The notes under the pieces were generated by a model that was not told the DNA's origin, did no database searches, and saw only the letters and a program-made list of their open reading frames with translations. From Bacteroidota bacterium (GTDB lineage: Bacteria; Bacteroidota; Bacteroidia; UKL13-3): a DNA stretch of 18,182 nt. The stretch is from the NCBI GenBank assembly GCA_947462865.1, contig CANHRW010000016.1, forward strand, positions 1 to 18,182, read 5' to 3'. Positions 6,251-14,253 of this stretch are shown here, piece by piece (the first letter of the stretch is position 1; each line of letters starts with the position of its first letter). The position numbers were made by a program, and so were the translations under genes.

Positions 6251-8113
6251 TTATCGACCCAAATGTACCATTAATATGGAAATATCTGAAGGGGATATTC
6301 CGCTTATTCTCGAAGCCTGCCCAAGTGTTTCGGGCTTATGTTTATTCAGTTTTTCTCTTGCTTCAATAGACAATGATTGAATGAGGCTGTAGTCTATTAA
6401 TTGTCCAAGCCTTATATAGTCGAGCTTCTTCATTTTATTAGCTTGTTCAACCTCTTTTTCTAAGTACCCCTCATATTTAATTCTTATTTCCGTTTGCAGT
6501 AGTACCTCTTCATCAATTCCTGTTACTATTTTATCAATAGGTTCTACGTCAACAAGATCCATTATTCCAACTTGTGGTCTTGATACAATTTGGTCGATTT
6601 TATAATTTTGGGGAATCTCTGTGGTTCCCAACTCAACCAATTTCGGGTTGATATCTTTTGGCTTCACTGATATTTCCTTAAAAGATTGTATCAATTTTTC
6701 AGTTAGATCAATTTTCTTGTTTACCCTGTCTAATGCTTCATTACTTGCTAATCCTATCTGTACACCCTTTTCTGTTAGTCTAATATCTGCGTTATCTTGT
6801 CTCAATAATATTCTATATTCAGCCCTTGAGGTAAACATCCTATAAGGCTCATCCGTTCCTTTAGTAACCAAATCATCAATGAGTACACCTATATATGCTT
6901 CTTCTCTACCCAATACGAGAGCTTCTTGTTGATTAATTTTTAAGTGCGCATTAATTCCGGCCATTAATCCCTGACAAGCAGCCTCTTCGTAACCCGTTGT
7001 GCCGTTAATCTGACCAGCAAAATATAAATTTTCAATTAGATTTGTTTCTAATGACAACTTTAGTTGAGTTGGTGGGAAATAATCATACTCTATGGCATAA
7101 CCTGGTCTAAACATTTTAGCGTGTTCAAATCCAGGTACTTGATTAAGTGCTTTTATTTGTATGTCTTCAGGCAAAGAAGTGCTAAATCCATTCACATATA
7201 TTTCTACGGTACTCCACCCCTCTGGTTCTATAAATAGTTGGTGTCTGTTTCTCTCAGCAAATCTATTAATTTTATCTTCAATAGACGGACAATATCTGGG
7301 TCCTAGGCCACTTATTCTTCCTGCGTACATTGGAGATTTCTCAAAACCTTCTTTTAGTATATCGTGTACTGTGTCGTTAGTATATGTTATCCAACAATGT
7401 CTCTGATTAATAACGGGTTTTGTTTCTTCAGAGAATGAAAATTTACTGGGATTTAAATCACCCTCTTGAATCTCCATTTTAGTGTAATCCAAACTTCTCC
7501 CATCTATTCGGGGTGGTGTGCCTGTTTTCATCCTACCCGCCACAAAACCCATACCTACCAATTGTTCTGTAATGCCCCTTGAAGCACCCTCACCAACCCT
7601 GCCCCCACCAAAGTTTTTTTCACCTATATGTATTTTTCCATTCAAAAATGTACCACTCGTTACAACAACAACTTTTGAACGAAAACTAATTCCCAACGAC
7701 ACTTTTACCCCACAAGCCTTTCCTTTTTCTATGAGTATTTCGGTTACGTTGTCTTGCCAAAAGTCAACGTTTCGGTTCTTTTCGAGTAGCATTCTCCATT
7801 CATAACTAAAAACAAATCGATCATTTTGTGTTCTAGGGCTCCACATTGCTGCACCCTTTGATCGGTTCAACATTCTAAATTGAATGGTTGATTTATCACT
7901 CACAATCCCAGAACCACCACCAAGCGCATCTATTTCTCGAACTATTTGCCCTTTAGCTATCCCCCCCATTGCTGGGTTACAACTCATATGGGCAATTTTA
8001 TTCATATCCATGGTAATCAACAACACCCTTGATCCCATCTTTCCAGCAGCATTTGCCGCTTCACAGCCCGCATGCCCCGCACCAACTACTATTAAGTCAT
8101 ATTCTTTATTCAT
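6251..8113 (-). CDS. mnmG: tRNA uridine-5-carboxymethylaminomethyl(34) synthesis enzyme MnmG (GidA)
   Basis: MnmG, with MnmE, uses FAD, a methylene-tetrahydrofolate carbon and GTP to install the cmnm5 group at wobble uridine 34 of tRNAs. The 620-residue length is normal. The N-terminal FAD site is VVGAGHAGCEAANAAGKMG (residues 9-27). C45 in SCNPAMGGIAKGQ and C275 in GPRYCPSIEDK match the two conserved cysteines. Other signatures are NRSKGAAMWSPRTQ (83-96), GTFLNGKIHIGE, LYFAGQINGTTGYEEAA, and FTSRAEYRILLRQDNAD. The C-terminal MnmE-binding helical domain ends GQASRISGISPSDISIL. The ATG start is 1 nt after the ybeY stop, so the pair is coupled. A parS-like site begins 2 nt upstream of the start codon, and mnmG is often origin-proximal in bacteria. 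Confidence 0.98.
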   Translation of the reverse strand: MNKEYDLIVVGAGHAGCEAANAAGKMGSRVLLITMDMNKIAHMSCNPAMGGIAKGQIVREIDALGGGSGIVSDKSTIQFRMLNRSKGAAMWSPRTQNDRFVFSYEWRMLLEKNRNVDFWQDNVTEILIEKGKACGVKVSLGISFRSKVVVVTSGTFLNGKIHIGEKNFGGGRVGEGASRGITEQLVGMGFVAGRMKTGTPPRIDGRSLDYTKMEIQEGDLNPSKFSFSEETKPVINQRHCWITYTNDTVHDILKEGFEKSPMYAGRISGLGPRYCPSIEDKINRFAERNRHQLFIEPEGWSTVEIYVNGFSTSLPEDIQIKALNQVPGFEHAKMFRPGYAIEYDYFPPTQLKLSLETNLIENLYFAGQINGTTGYEEAACQGLMAGINAHLKINQQEALVLGREEAYIGVLIDDLVTKGTDEPYRMFTSRAEYRILLRQDNADIRLTEKGVQIGLASNEALDRVNKKIDLTEKLIQSFKEISVKPKDINPKLVELGTTEIPQNYKIDQIVSRPQVGIMDLVDVEPIDKIVTGIDEEVLLQTEIRIKYEGYLEKEVEQANKMKKLDYIRLGQLIDYSLIQSLSIEAREKLNKHKPETLGQASRISGISPSDISILMVHLGR

Positions 8114-8114
8114 A

Positions 8115-8591
8115 CTATTTCACGTGGAACTTGGTAAATTTTCCATACAAATATATTGCTTTCTCTTCTTCTAGTCTCATTCGTTTTTGATCTTTGGCAC
8201 TTTTGTCTTTGAAACCAATTAAATGCAATAGGCCGTGCGACAATACCCTAATTAACTCCACGTCTTGTGGTGTATTGTATTCTTTTGCGTTCGCTTTAAC
8301 CCTATCCACACTAATAAGAATACTGCCATTTATTTTCACATCTTCTGATAAATCAAATGTAATAATGTCTGTATAGGTGTCATGGTTTAAATACTGAATA
8401 TTAAATTTAAGTAACTCCTCGTCCGACATAAGTGTATATTCAACCTGATCAATTTCTCTATGGTGTTCGGCCGCAAGTTCTTTTAACCATTTAATTATGG
8501 TTTTTTTATTAATTCTTATAGACACATCCTCTTTGTGGATGAACACATTACCTAAGGATACTGATTGTTCCTTTAATTTCTTTTGTTTCAT
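8115..8591 (-). CDS. ybeY: rRNA maturation RNase YbeY
   Basis: YbeY is a small metal-dependent endoribonuclease needed for 16S rRNA 3'-end maturation and ribosome quality control. The 158 residues show the family core: SDEELLKFNIQYLNHDTYTDIITFDLS and INGSILISVDRV. The metal motif is SHGLLHLIGFKDKS, with two His ligands in HGxLH. The third ligand, His in the classical HGxLHLxGyDH motif, appears to be Asp here; from memory this HGxLHLxGxxD form is usual in Bacteroidota. The ATG start lies inside the upstream surface-protein gene, giving a 44-nt overlap; starting later would shorten the N-terminus to near the 140-residue length of some relatives, so the exact start is less sure. mnmG follows after 1 nt. 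The gene's last codons lie in a parS-like site. Confidence 0.95.
   Translation of the reverse strand: MKQKKLKEQSVSLGNVFIHKEDVSIRINKKTIIKWLKELAAEHHREIDQVEYTLMSDEELLKFNIQYLNHDTYTDIITFDLSEDVKINGSILISVDRVKANAKEYNTPQDVELIRVLSHGLLHLIGFKDKSAKDQKRMRLEEEKAIYLYGKFTKFHVK
8116..8131 (-). other. parS-like site 1 (ParB/Spo0J binding), ybeY/mnmG junction
   Basis: On the minus strand this reads AGTTCCACGTGAAATA, matching 14 of 16 positions of the conserved bacterial parS consensus TGTTCCACGTGAAACA and keeping the whole CCACGTGAAA core. It spans the ybeY stop codon and lies just upstream of the mnmG start. In most bacteria ParB loads at such sites to organise and segregate the origin region. The match is seen in the sequence; ParB binding is inferred. 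A second site 911 bp away strengthens it. Confidence 0.65.
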
Positions 8592-10278
8592 TAAACTGTG
8601 TTATCAATGCTTTAAATAAGTATACCCCTGCACCAAGCTCTACTCCATTATTACCCATACCTGTAAAATCATCACCACCTGAATGAAACACTTCCTCGCC
8701 CCACCTATTGTATACAGTTATTTTTTGAGGTACATTATCAATAATTCCGGGTCCATATACCCTTAGTCTATTGTTTGTCGATGTGGTGTTTATTGCGTTG
8801 GGCCAATATATACCCTCGTTGTTCATACCAATACAGATACCATTACTTTTTGACCTTTCTAAGCCCCCTTTTTCTAAGCCTTCAATATAGTAACAATTTA
8901 TATTTACACCCTCAGCATCAAATTTCGTATAGAACGTATCTTTTGTTTGCCCACTTGCAATATAGTCCTGTTCTTTGGGCGTATAATCTCCAGAGAATGA
9001 GTATATTATGTACTTTTCAACCCCCCTGTTCCACGTGAAATACGGGTTCCACCTTAATAGGTTGTTGTCTAATGTTAAATAAATGTTTTTAGATTTTGCA
9101 CTAGAGGTGGAGTCTGTTGGGCATTCTCCAAAACTAGTCACCATAAACTCATTGACACCATTAATTACCCCAACGTTTATGTTTGTGGGTATATTGATTT
9201 TTTTGCTATGAATTAGTTTTCCATTCAAATTAAAGATCAATAGGGTTGCATTTTCTGAGTTTAATTCTGTTGATATTGACAGGGTACTTTCACCGGTAAT
9301 CGGGTTTGTTGTAACGTAGTTAATTTTTGGGGTTGGATGTAAATTGCGATATATTGGTGTGCTTTCAAAAATATTCGAGCTTGAAGAAATTTGTGGTGAA
9401 GTTGATTTTATAGTTCTGATAAAGTATTTACATGGTGTAAGCGTGTTGTTACATTTTGTAATAAATTTAGTGGTATCAAATGGAACTTGACCTATCAATA
9501 TAAATGAATCATTCCTGAGCTCATATATTTCATTTTTTAAAGCAGTTCCCCAACCCATGTAATTCTCCCAGTTTAGAACAGATTCTCTTTTGCAGGTGTC
9601 GGTAGCTCCTCTTAAAAATATTGTACTGTGAGGCAATCCCGTTGCCGGCCTGTTTCCACAACTGTCTACAGCAGTTATCTGATAAGTTAGTTTGCTTAAA
9701 GAGGGGTTTCTGTTGCCAATATCTTGGTAATTACTTTTAATAGTAGAACCTATCATGTAACCCGTGCCTATATTAGGTGTGTAATAAACTTCATATTTGA
9801 AGATATCGTTTTCTAATCCCCTCCTCCAACCCAAAAGAATACTGTTGTTTTTTACATCTACAGATACCGAATCTAATTCAGTTTTTGATGGATTAAAATT
9901 ATCAACTTTCACAGTTTTAGAAATAAAAGTTTTATCATTAGACCCACAATTTAACGTAGCTTCTATATAATATTCCCAAGTACTTGATGCCAACAAGCCA
10001 TGAACAGCTTCGAAATTAGTTGGATTAATACCAGAAGCTACAACTTCAAATGGGCTTGCCAATGAACCGTCTCTACCCCAAATAGTAAGTGTGCCAACAA
10101 TTTTACAACTATCTTGCTTAAACGACCAGTATATTGTGTTGTTTTTGTTATTAATAGAGTCTTGACATACCCGTCTAATATAGATAGTTTCTTGTGCTTT
10201 TAGTGTAGTAATTGCACACAATGTACAACCCAAAATTAACAAGAAATTATGATACCACAACTTCAATAATATGTTCAT
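8548..10278 (-). CDS. Secreted surface protein with gliding-motility-associated C-terminal (CHU_C) T9SS sorting domain
   Basis: From the ATG at 10278 the product is 576 residues. It opens with a Sec signal (MNILLKLWYHNFLLILGCTL, then CAITTLKAQ, cleavage probably after A28). The middle has fibronectin-III/Ig-like beta modules, for example SILLGWRRGLENDIFKYEVY and later LLRWNPYFTWNRGVEKYIIY. The last 85 residues (492-576) form a CHU_C domain with WPNAINTTST, ITVYNRWGEEVF (YNRWG at 523-527) and GAGVYLFKALI, the type B C-terminal signal for the type IX secretion system. It is thus probably exported and held at, or released from, the cell surface; its ligand is unknown. A TTG 21 nt upstream could also open the frame but adds a polar tail before the signal. 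It overlaps the upstream M16 gene by 32 nt and ybeY by 44 nt. A parS-like site lies within it. Confidence 0.88.
   Translation of the reverse strand: MNILLKLWYHNFLLILGCTLCAITTLKAQETIYIRRVCQDSINNKNNTIYWSFKQDSCKIVGTLTIWGRDGSLASPFEVVASGINPTNFEAVHGLLASSTWEYYIEATLNCGSNDKTFISKTVKVDNFNPSKTELDSVSVDVKNNSILLGWRRGLENDIFKYEVYYTPNIGTGYMIGSTIKSNYQDIGNRNPSLSKLTYQITAVDSCGNRPATGLPHSTIFLRGATDTCKRESVLNWENYMGWGTALKNEIYELRNDSFILIGQVPFDTTKFITKCNNTLTPCKYFIRTIKSTSPQISSSSNIFESTPIYRNLHPTPKINYVTTNPITGESTLSISTELNSENATLLIFNLNGKLIHSKKINIPTNINVGVINGVNEFMVTSFGECPTDSTSSAKSKNIYLTLDNNLLRWNPYFTWNRGVEKYIIYSFSGDYTPKEQDYIASGQTKDTFYTKFDAEGVNINCYYIEGLEKGGLERSKSNGICIGMNNEGIYWPNAINTTSTNNRLRVYGPGIIDNVPQKITVYNRWGEEVFHSGGDDFTGMGNNGVELGAGVYLFKALITQFNETKEIKGTISILR
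9027..9042 (+). other. parS-like site 2, inside the surface-protein gene
   Basis: The + strand reads TGTTCCACGTGAAATA, 15 of 16 matches to the parS consensus TGTTCCACGTGAAACA. On the coding strand it spells codons for YFTWN in the surface protein, so the site coexists with coding sequence, as is common for parS. It lies in the opposite orientation label but same palindromic core as site 1; the CACGTG centres are 911 bp apart. ParB binding is inferred from the motif. Confidence 0.75.
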
Positions 10279-11521
10279 TTGACAGGTGTTTTGCTGCAAC
10301 TTTTGACAACGAATCTGAACTTACTGCGTAAATTTCATCAATATATTTTACCATGTAATCAGCATTTAATCCAAAATCTATATGTGTTTTCATTCTGGAT
10401 GACATAGAAAGTGGGTTGTCTAAACTTTTGAGAATTGCACCACATAAATAATTTCTAGCAACCTCAATCTCCTTAGCTGATATGGCTTTATCAGAAATTT
10501 TTTGTAGTTCTTTGTATATTTCTGTAACGGCTAGTGTTTTGTTTTTATTATTCACTTCCGCTTCTATACTCCAAATGTTTAATATTTGCCCGGGTTCATA
10601 ATATGAATGTATGCCATACGTAAGACCCAAATCTTCTCTAATTTTTTTCATTAATCTTGAACCAAAAAAGCCCCCAAAAATTAGGTTAAGTAATTGGAAA
10701 TCAGTATAATGTGCGTCTTTTCTGTTGGGGCCTATTTTACCAATTTTAAGGCTTGCTTGGGATTTATTTGGTGCCTCTATTTGGTGTTTACCAAAAATCT
10801 GATTGGGAAGTTGTTTATTGTTGTTATTAACCTTGAATTGTTCTAAAGAGGATGAATCTATGAGACTTTGAATTTTTAGTATTGTTTGAGGGTTAAATTT
10901 ACCCGTTAAAATCGCATATTTAAACCCAGTAAGGTAGTTTGCCTTATAAAAGTCTAAAAGTTCATTACGTTCAATCTTATTAGTGTTTTCGACACTGTTT
11001 TTTTTACCTAAAGGATGGTCTTTTCCATAAATCAATTCATTAAAAGATGTTCTACAGATGTATTCATTCTTTTTATTGTTAATTTTAATCCGTTCAACAG
11101 CATTTCTTTTTAAAACACTAATTTCTTTTTCGGGGAATATAGATTCTGTAAGCGCTTCAATGAAAAGTGGTAAAGCCCCGTCTAAGTATTTTTCAAGACA
11201 ATATAGAGTAGCAACTGCGTCATCATTGAATGTTTTAACTTGAAAATGAGCCCCCCAATAATCAAGTTCATCAATCAAGGATTTTCCCGTTCTGGTTTTA
11301 GTGCCCTCATTCATCATTGAAGCGGTAAATGAAGCCACAGAAGTGTTTTGTTCGCTTGACTTACCAGCATCAAAAACAAGTTCAAGTTTGATTACTGGTT
11401 CTGTGCCACCCGAGAGAAAATAAAGCGGTGAGCCACAAGCTAAATCGGTATGCTCAAAATAGTTAAAATTAAGCGATTTAATTTTTTCAATTATTGGCTG
11501 TATCTCTCTATTTAGACCCAT
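10247..11521 (-). CDS. M16 family peptidase-like protein, non-catalytic partner subunit
   Basis: The 424 residues have the two-lobed M16B fold, but the zinc motif HxxEH is missing: where the catalytic partner has GFAHLFEHLMFGGS this protein has ASFTASMMNEGTKTRTG (about 63-79). The second lobe keeps the substrate-binding Arg/Tyr region seen in non-catalytic members, FGSRLMKKIREDLGLTYG (286-303), including R295 and Y302. In heterodimeric M16 enzymes such a subunit pairs with a catalytic one to close the chamber. Here the catalytic M16 gene lies directly upstream with a 14-nt overlap, so an obligate heterodimer is likely. No signal peptide is visible, so it should be cytoplasmic. The start is ATG. 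The gene overlaps the downstream surface-protein gene by 32 nt. Substrates are unknown; peptides or presequence-like segments are the family norm. Confidence 0.88.
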   Translation of the reverse strand: MGLNREIQPIIEKIKSLNFNYFEHTDLACGSPLYFLSGGTEPVIKLELVFDAGKSSEQNTSVASFTASMMNEGTKTRTGKSLIDELDYWGAHFQVKTFNDDAVATLYCLEKYLDGALPLFIEALTESIFPEKEISVLKRNAVERIKINNKKNEYICRTSFNELIYGKDHPLGKKNSVENTNKIERNELLDFYKANYLTGFKYAILTGKFNPQTILKIQSLIDSSSLEQFKVNNNNKQLPNQIFGKHQIEAPNKSQASLKIGKIGPNRKDAHYTDFQLLNLIFGGFFGSRLMKKIREDLGLTYGIHSYYEPGQILNIWSIEAEVNNKNKTLAVTEIYKELQKISDKAISAKEIEVARNYLCGAILKSLDNPLSMSSRMKTHIDFGLNADYMVKYIDEIYAVSSDSLSKVAAKHLSNEHIIEVVVS

Positions 11522-12758
11522 CTTTTTTGATTTTATAGCTCAAAATAGAGCAGTTAGACTCTTTAAAAACCTTTTTTGATTCCTTAACAATATCGTCGGT
11601 GTGAATAGCGAGGTAGTTATCGATCTCTTTGTTCACTAAATCAACATCGCCAAGGTATTCTGCATAAGCAAGTTTCATTGCCCTATTCAGTGGGTTGATA
11701 TCTCCAAATCGTATGGATGTTTCGTTTTTGTGTTGCGCTCTTTTTAAATCATTTTCGTCAATGTTTTTGCTTTTTACCTGGTTCAGCACTATCCAAATTG
11801 CCTCTTCAGCCATTTCAAATGTGGTATTGGGAAGCATTCTGCCCTCAACAATAAATAGACCCGGTTCTGCATCGGCAGTAATGTAAGCGTCAATTTCTGA
11901 AAACAGGTTTTTTTTCTTAATCAATTCTTGGTATAAAATTGAACCCTTTCCACTACCCATTATGTCCGAAAGTAAATCCATTGCATAGAAATTTTTACTT
12001 TGTCTTTGGTCCATATGAAAACTCATAACAATCAAGTTAGCGGGTACATCTGCAAGTACAGTTTTGCGCCTTAATTTTCGTTGAACTGGTTCTTGTGGCA
12101 GAGGATTTGATAAGATATTTTGTGATGGAATAGGTAGAAACCACTTGTTACAAAGTTCTTTAGTTTTTTCTAGATTGATATTACCCGCAACCACTAAAAT
12201 ACAATTATTTGGCGCATAATTTTGCTTAAAAAAATCATTGACATCTGTCTGGTTTGCATTTTTAATATGGGCAATCGCTTTACCAATTGTTGGCCATTTA
12301 TAGGGATGTTTTTTATATGCAAGTGGCAATAGTTTTAACCAGATGTCTCCATATGGCTGATTCAAATACCTTTCTTTGAATTCTTCAATGACTACCCCCT
12401 TTTGAACCTTTAAGCTTTTAGGGTTTATGGCTAAACCAAGCATGCGGTCACTCTCAAGCCAAAAACCAGTTTCTAAATTGTTGGCGGGCAAACTCAAATA
12501 ATAGTTTGTAATGTCATTTGATGTAAATGCATTGTTTTCTCCCCCAGCAAGCTGAAGAGGTTCGTCATAATTTGGAATATGAATAGAGCCCCCAAACATC
12601 AAGTGTTCGAATAGGTGTGCGAAACCGGTTTTATTGGCTTCTTCGTTTTTGGAACCTACTTTATAAAGTAAATTCAAAACGCACAACTCTGTAGCTTTGT
12701 CTTCGTGGTGAATAACAGTAAGCCCGTTACCAAGTGAAAATTTTGTAAATTCTATCAA
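11508..12758 (-). CDS. M16 family zinc metallopeptidase, catalytic subunit
   Basis: The 416 residues carry the inverted zinc motif HxxEH as H48-L-F-E51-H52 in GFAHLFEHLMFGGS. The downstream glutamate ligand is most likely E126 in VVIEEFKER. Residues NNAFTSNDITNYY (75-87) are the family's substrate-binding strand region. The enzyme should hydrolyse peptides inside a closed two-lobed chamber, together with the non-catalytic partner encoded immediately downstream. There is no signal peptide, so it probably acts in the cytoplasm. The start is TTG at 12758: no ATG exists between the upstream in-frame stop and the conserved N-terminal strand, and a perfect -7 promoter box lies 18 nt upstream. This is the first gene of the seven-gene operon that includes ybeY and mnmG; no functional tie to those genes is known to me. 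Confidence 0.92.
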   Translation of the reverse strand: MIEFTKFSLGNGLTVIHHEDKATELCVLNLLYKVGSKNEEANKTGFAHLFEHLMFGGSIHIPNYDEPLQLAGGENNAFTSNDITNYYLSLPANNLETGFWLESDRMLGLAINPKSLKVQKGVVIEEFKERYLNQPYGDIWLKLLPLAYKKHPYKWPTIGKAIAHIKNANQTDVNDFFKQNYAPNNCILVVAGNINLEKTKELCNKWFLPIPSQNILSNPLPQEPVQRKLRRKTVLADVPANLIVMSFHMDQRQSKNFYAMDLLSDIMGSGKGSILYQELIKKKNLFSEIDAYITADAEPGLFIVEGRMLPNTTFEMAEEAIWIVLNQVKSKNIDENDLKRAQHKNETSIRFGDINPLNRAMKLAYAEYLGDVDLVNKEIDNYLAIHTDDIVKESKKVFKESNCSILSYKIKKDGSK

Positions 12759-12776
12759 ATTTTGGATGTTAAACTA

Positions 12777-12784
12777 CAAAGTTA
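12777..12784 (-). promoter_or_regulatory. Candidate -7 promoter element of the M16-ybeY-mnmG operon
   Basis: The minus strand reads TAACTTTG, a perfect TAnnTTTG match, 18 nt upstream of the TTG start of the first M16 gene. It supports that TTG as the start. No clear -33 element is visible. Confidence 0.5.
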
Positions 12785-12815
12785 ACCCCTAACAGATACA
12801 ATAGATTGGGTAGAG

Positions 12816-12843
12816 TTCACAACATTTCATCAGAATATGTGAA
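12816..12843. repeat. Short inverted repeat between the transporter gene and the M16 promoter
   Basis: TTCACA (12816-12821) and TGTGAA (12838-12843) are reverse complements separated by 16 nt. It lies 24 nt past the stop of the transporter gene and upstream of the M16 -7 box, so it could be a weak hairpin or an operator. There is no T-run to mark it as an intrinsic terminator, and six-base repeats arise often by chance. Confidence 0.2.
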
Positions 12844-12867
12844 TTGTACTAAATACATTGCGCAGTT

Positions 12868-14238
12868 TTAAACTTCGTTTTCCCACTTAGCTATTACATA
12901 AGTAGCAAGACAGTTGCCCACCACATTTATAGTGGTTCTTCCCATGTCCATTAATGCATCTACGGCTAAAATTGCAAATGCTTTTTGCGGGTCTAGCCCC
13001 AAAGTTGAAACGGTTCCTACCAAAATTAAAAACGATGCACCCCTTACACCAGCAACCCCCTTGCTTGTTAGCATTAGCAACAAACACATTTGAATTTGTT
13101 CGGCCAAACTTAACTCTAGTCCACTTGCCTGAGCAATAAATACAGATGCGAGAGACAAATAAAGTGTTGTACCATCTAAATTGAAGCTGTACCCCGTTGG
13201 TAAAACAAAAGCTACAATTTTTCTGGGTATTCCCATTTTCTCAAGGTTTTCCATGGCTTTAGGAAGTGCTGCTTCTGAACTTGCAGTTGCAAATGCAATT
13301 GAAACGGGTTCTGAAATTGCTTGAAAAAATTTTGTGAGAGGAAGCTTTACCAACAATGAAACAGGTAAAAAAACCAAAACCACCAATGCAACAAGTGCTA
13401 AATAGAGCGTCCCTACTAATTTTAAAAGTGGACCAATTACAGCAATACCCATATTTGATACAGCATACGCCATGGCTCCAAAAACAGCAAGCGGTGCCAA
13501 CCACATTACAATGTTTGTAAATTTAAACATGGCCTCTCCTAGGCTTTCCATGAAAGCAAGAAAGGGTTTCTTTTTTTCATCACCTTGAACCATTGCAAGC
13601 CCCATGCCCAATAAAATACTAAAAATAACCACTTGAAGTACCTGGTTATCTGCAATTGATTTTGCAATATTTTCTGGAAAAGCCTCAAGTATAAAGTTGT
13701 GGGTTTGCTTTTGTTCAATAATTTTTTCTGCTTTTGAAATTTGATCTGTTTCTGGAACCAAGCTAGTCCCTCTTCCTGCGCCAGTTAAGTTAATTGCTAT
13801 CAGGCCAATTACCAAAGCCAGTGTTGTAACCAATTCAAAATAGATGATTGATTTTATTCCCATTCTTCCAACTTGTTTGAGGTTTGCGTGGCCCGCAATT
13901 CCTACTACTAAAGTTGAAAGTAATAATGGCGCAATGATACTTTTGATTAGGCGCAAAAAAACATCACTTAATATTTTGGTGCTTTTACACCAGCCAACCA
14001 AATCTATTCCTGTTATTTCTCCTAATTGACTTGCACCCGATCCCAGTAACAACCCCAATGCCATACCCAGTAAAATAAACCAGGTTAAACTTTTTTTAAC
14101 AAATGCATGATAACCTAAAAGTGTTAACAAAAGCAGGTCAACACAAAATGTAAAAAGAAACGCAGTAGTATATAAATGCAAAAAAGCAGAAATAGATAAA
14201 AGGATGGTTCCTGTAATTGCAATAAAATTTTTTTTCAT
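12868..14238 (-). CDS. Dicarboxylate/amino acid:cation symporter (DAACS family)
   Basis: This inner-membrane secondary transporter of the GltP/DctA/GltPh family imports acidic amino acids or C4-dicarboxylates with cations. From the ATG at 14238 it is 456 residues. Family motifs are the HP1 serine motif ATASSEAALPKAM (about 318-330), GYSFNLDGTTLYL (TM7, NLDGTT at 353-358), SKGVAGVRGASF (HP2) and DMGRTTINVVGN (TM8). D431 and R434 match GltPh D394 and R397, the arginine that reads the substrate side-chain carboxylate. N442 sits where GltPh has the sodium ligand D405, as in DctA-like members. About 50 extra N-terminal residues with two hydrophobic segments precede the normal first helix. A TTG 18 nt upstream is rejected as start because it lies in a -7 promoter box. 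It stands alone, divergent from the downstream lipoprotein gene. Confidence 0.93.
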   Translation of the reverse strand: MKKNFIAITGTILLSISAFLHLYTTAFLFTFCVDLLLLTLLGYHAFVKKSLTWFILLGMALGLLLGSGASQLGEITGIDLVGWCKSTKILSDVFLRLIKSIIAPLLLSTLVVGIAGHANLKQVGRMGIKSIIYFELVTTLALVIGLIAINLTGAGRGTSLVPETDQISKAEKIIEQKQTHNFILEAFPENIAKSIADNQVLQVVIFSILLGMGLAMVQGDEKKKPFLAFMESLGEAMFKFTNIVMWLAPLAVFGAMAYAVSNMGIAVIGPLLKLVGTLYLALVALVVLVFLPVSLLVKLPLTKFFQAISEPVSIAFATASSEAALPKAMENLEKMGIPRKIVAFVLPTGYSFNLDGTTLYLSLASVFIAQASGLELSLAEQIQMCLLLMLTSKGVAGVRGASFLILVGTVSTLGLDPQKAFAILAVDALMDMGRTTINVVGNCLATYVIAKWENEV

Positions 14239-14253
14239 GCCTTTTGGTTTGTT

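Noticed and set aside
7884..8174. 96-residue plus-strand ORF opposite mnmG/ybeY
   Set aside because: It is the antisense of the FAD-binding region of mnmG, rich in Pro and Ala from reverse-strand codons; no independent evidence.
8302..8542. DnaA-box-like CTATCCACA (8302-8310) and TGTGGATGA (8534-8542) within ybeY
   Set aside because: Each has one mismatch to TTATCCACA, and a few such matches are expected by chance in 18 kb; they lie in coding sequence without an AT-rich unwinding region.
11871..11879. Second copy of GCATCGGCA, matching part of the pyrF hairpin arm
   Set aside because: A single nine-base match inside an M16 gene without its inverted partner is not enough to propose a repeat family such as an uptake signal.
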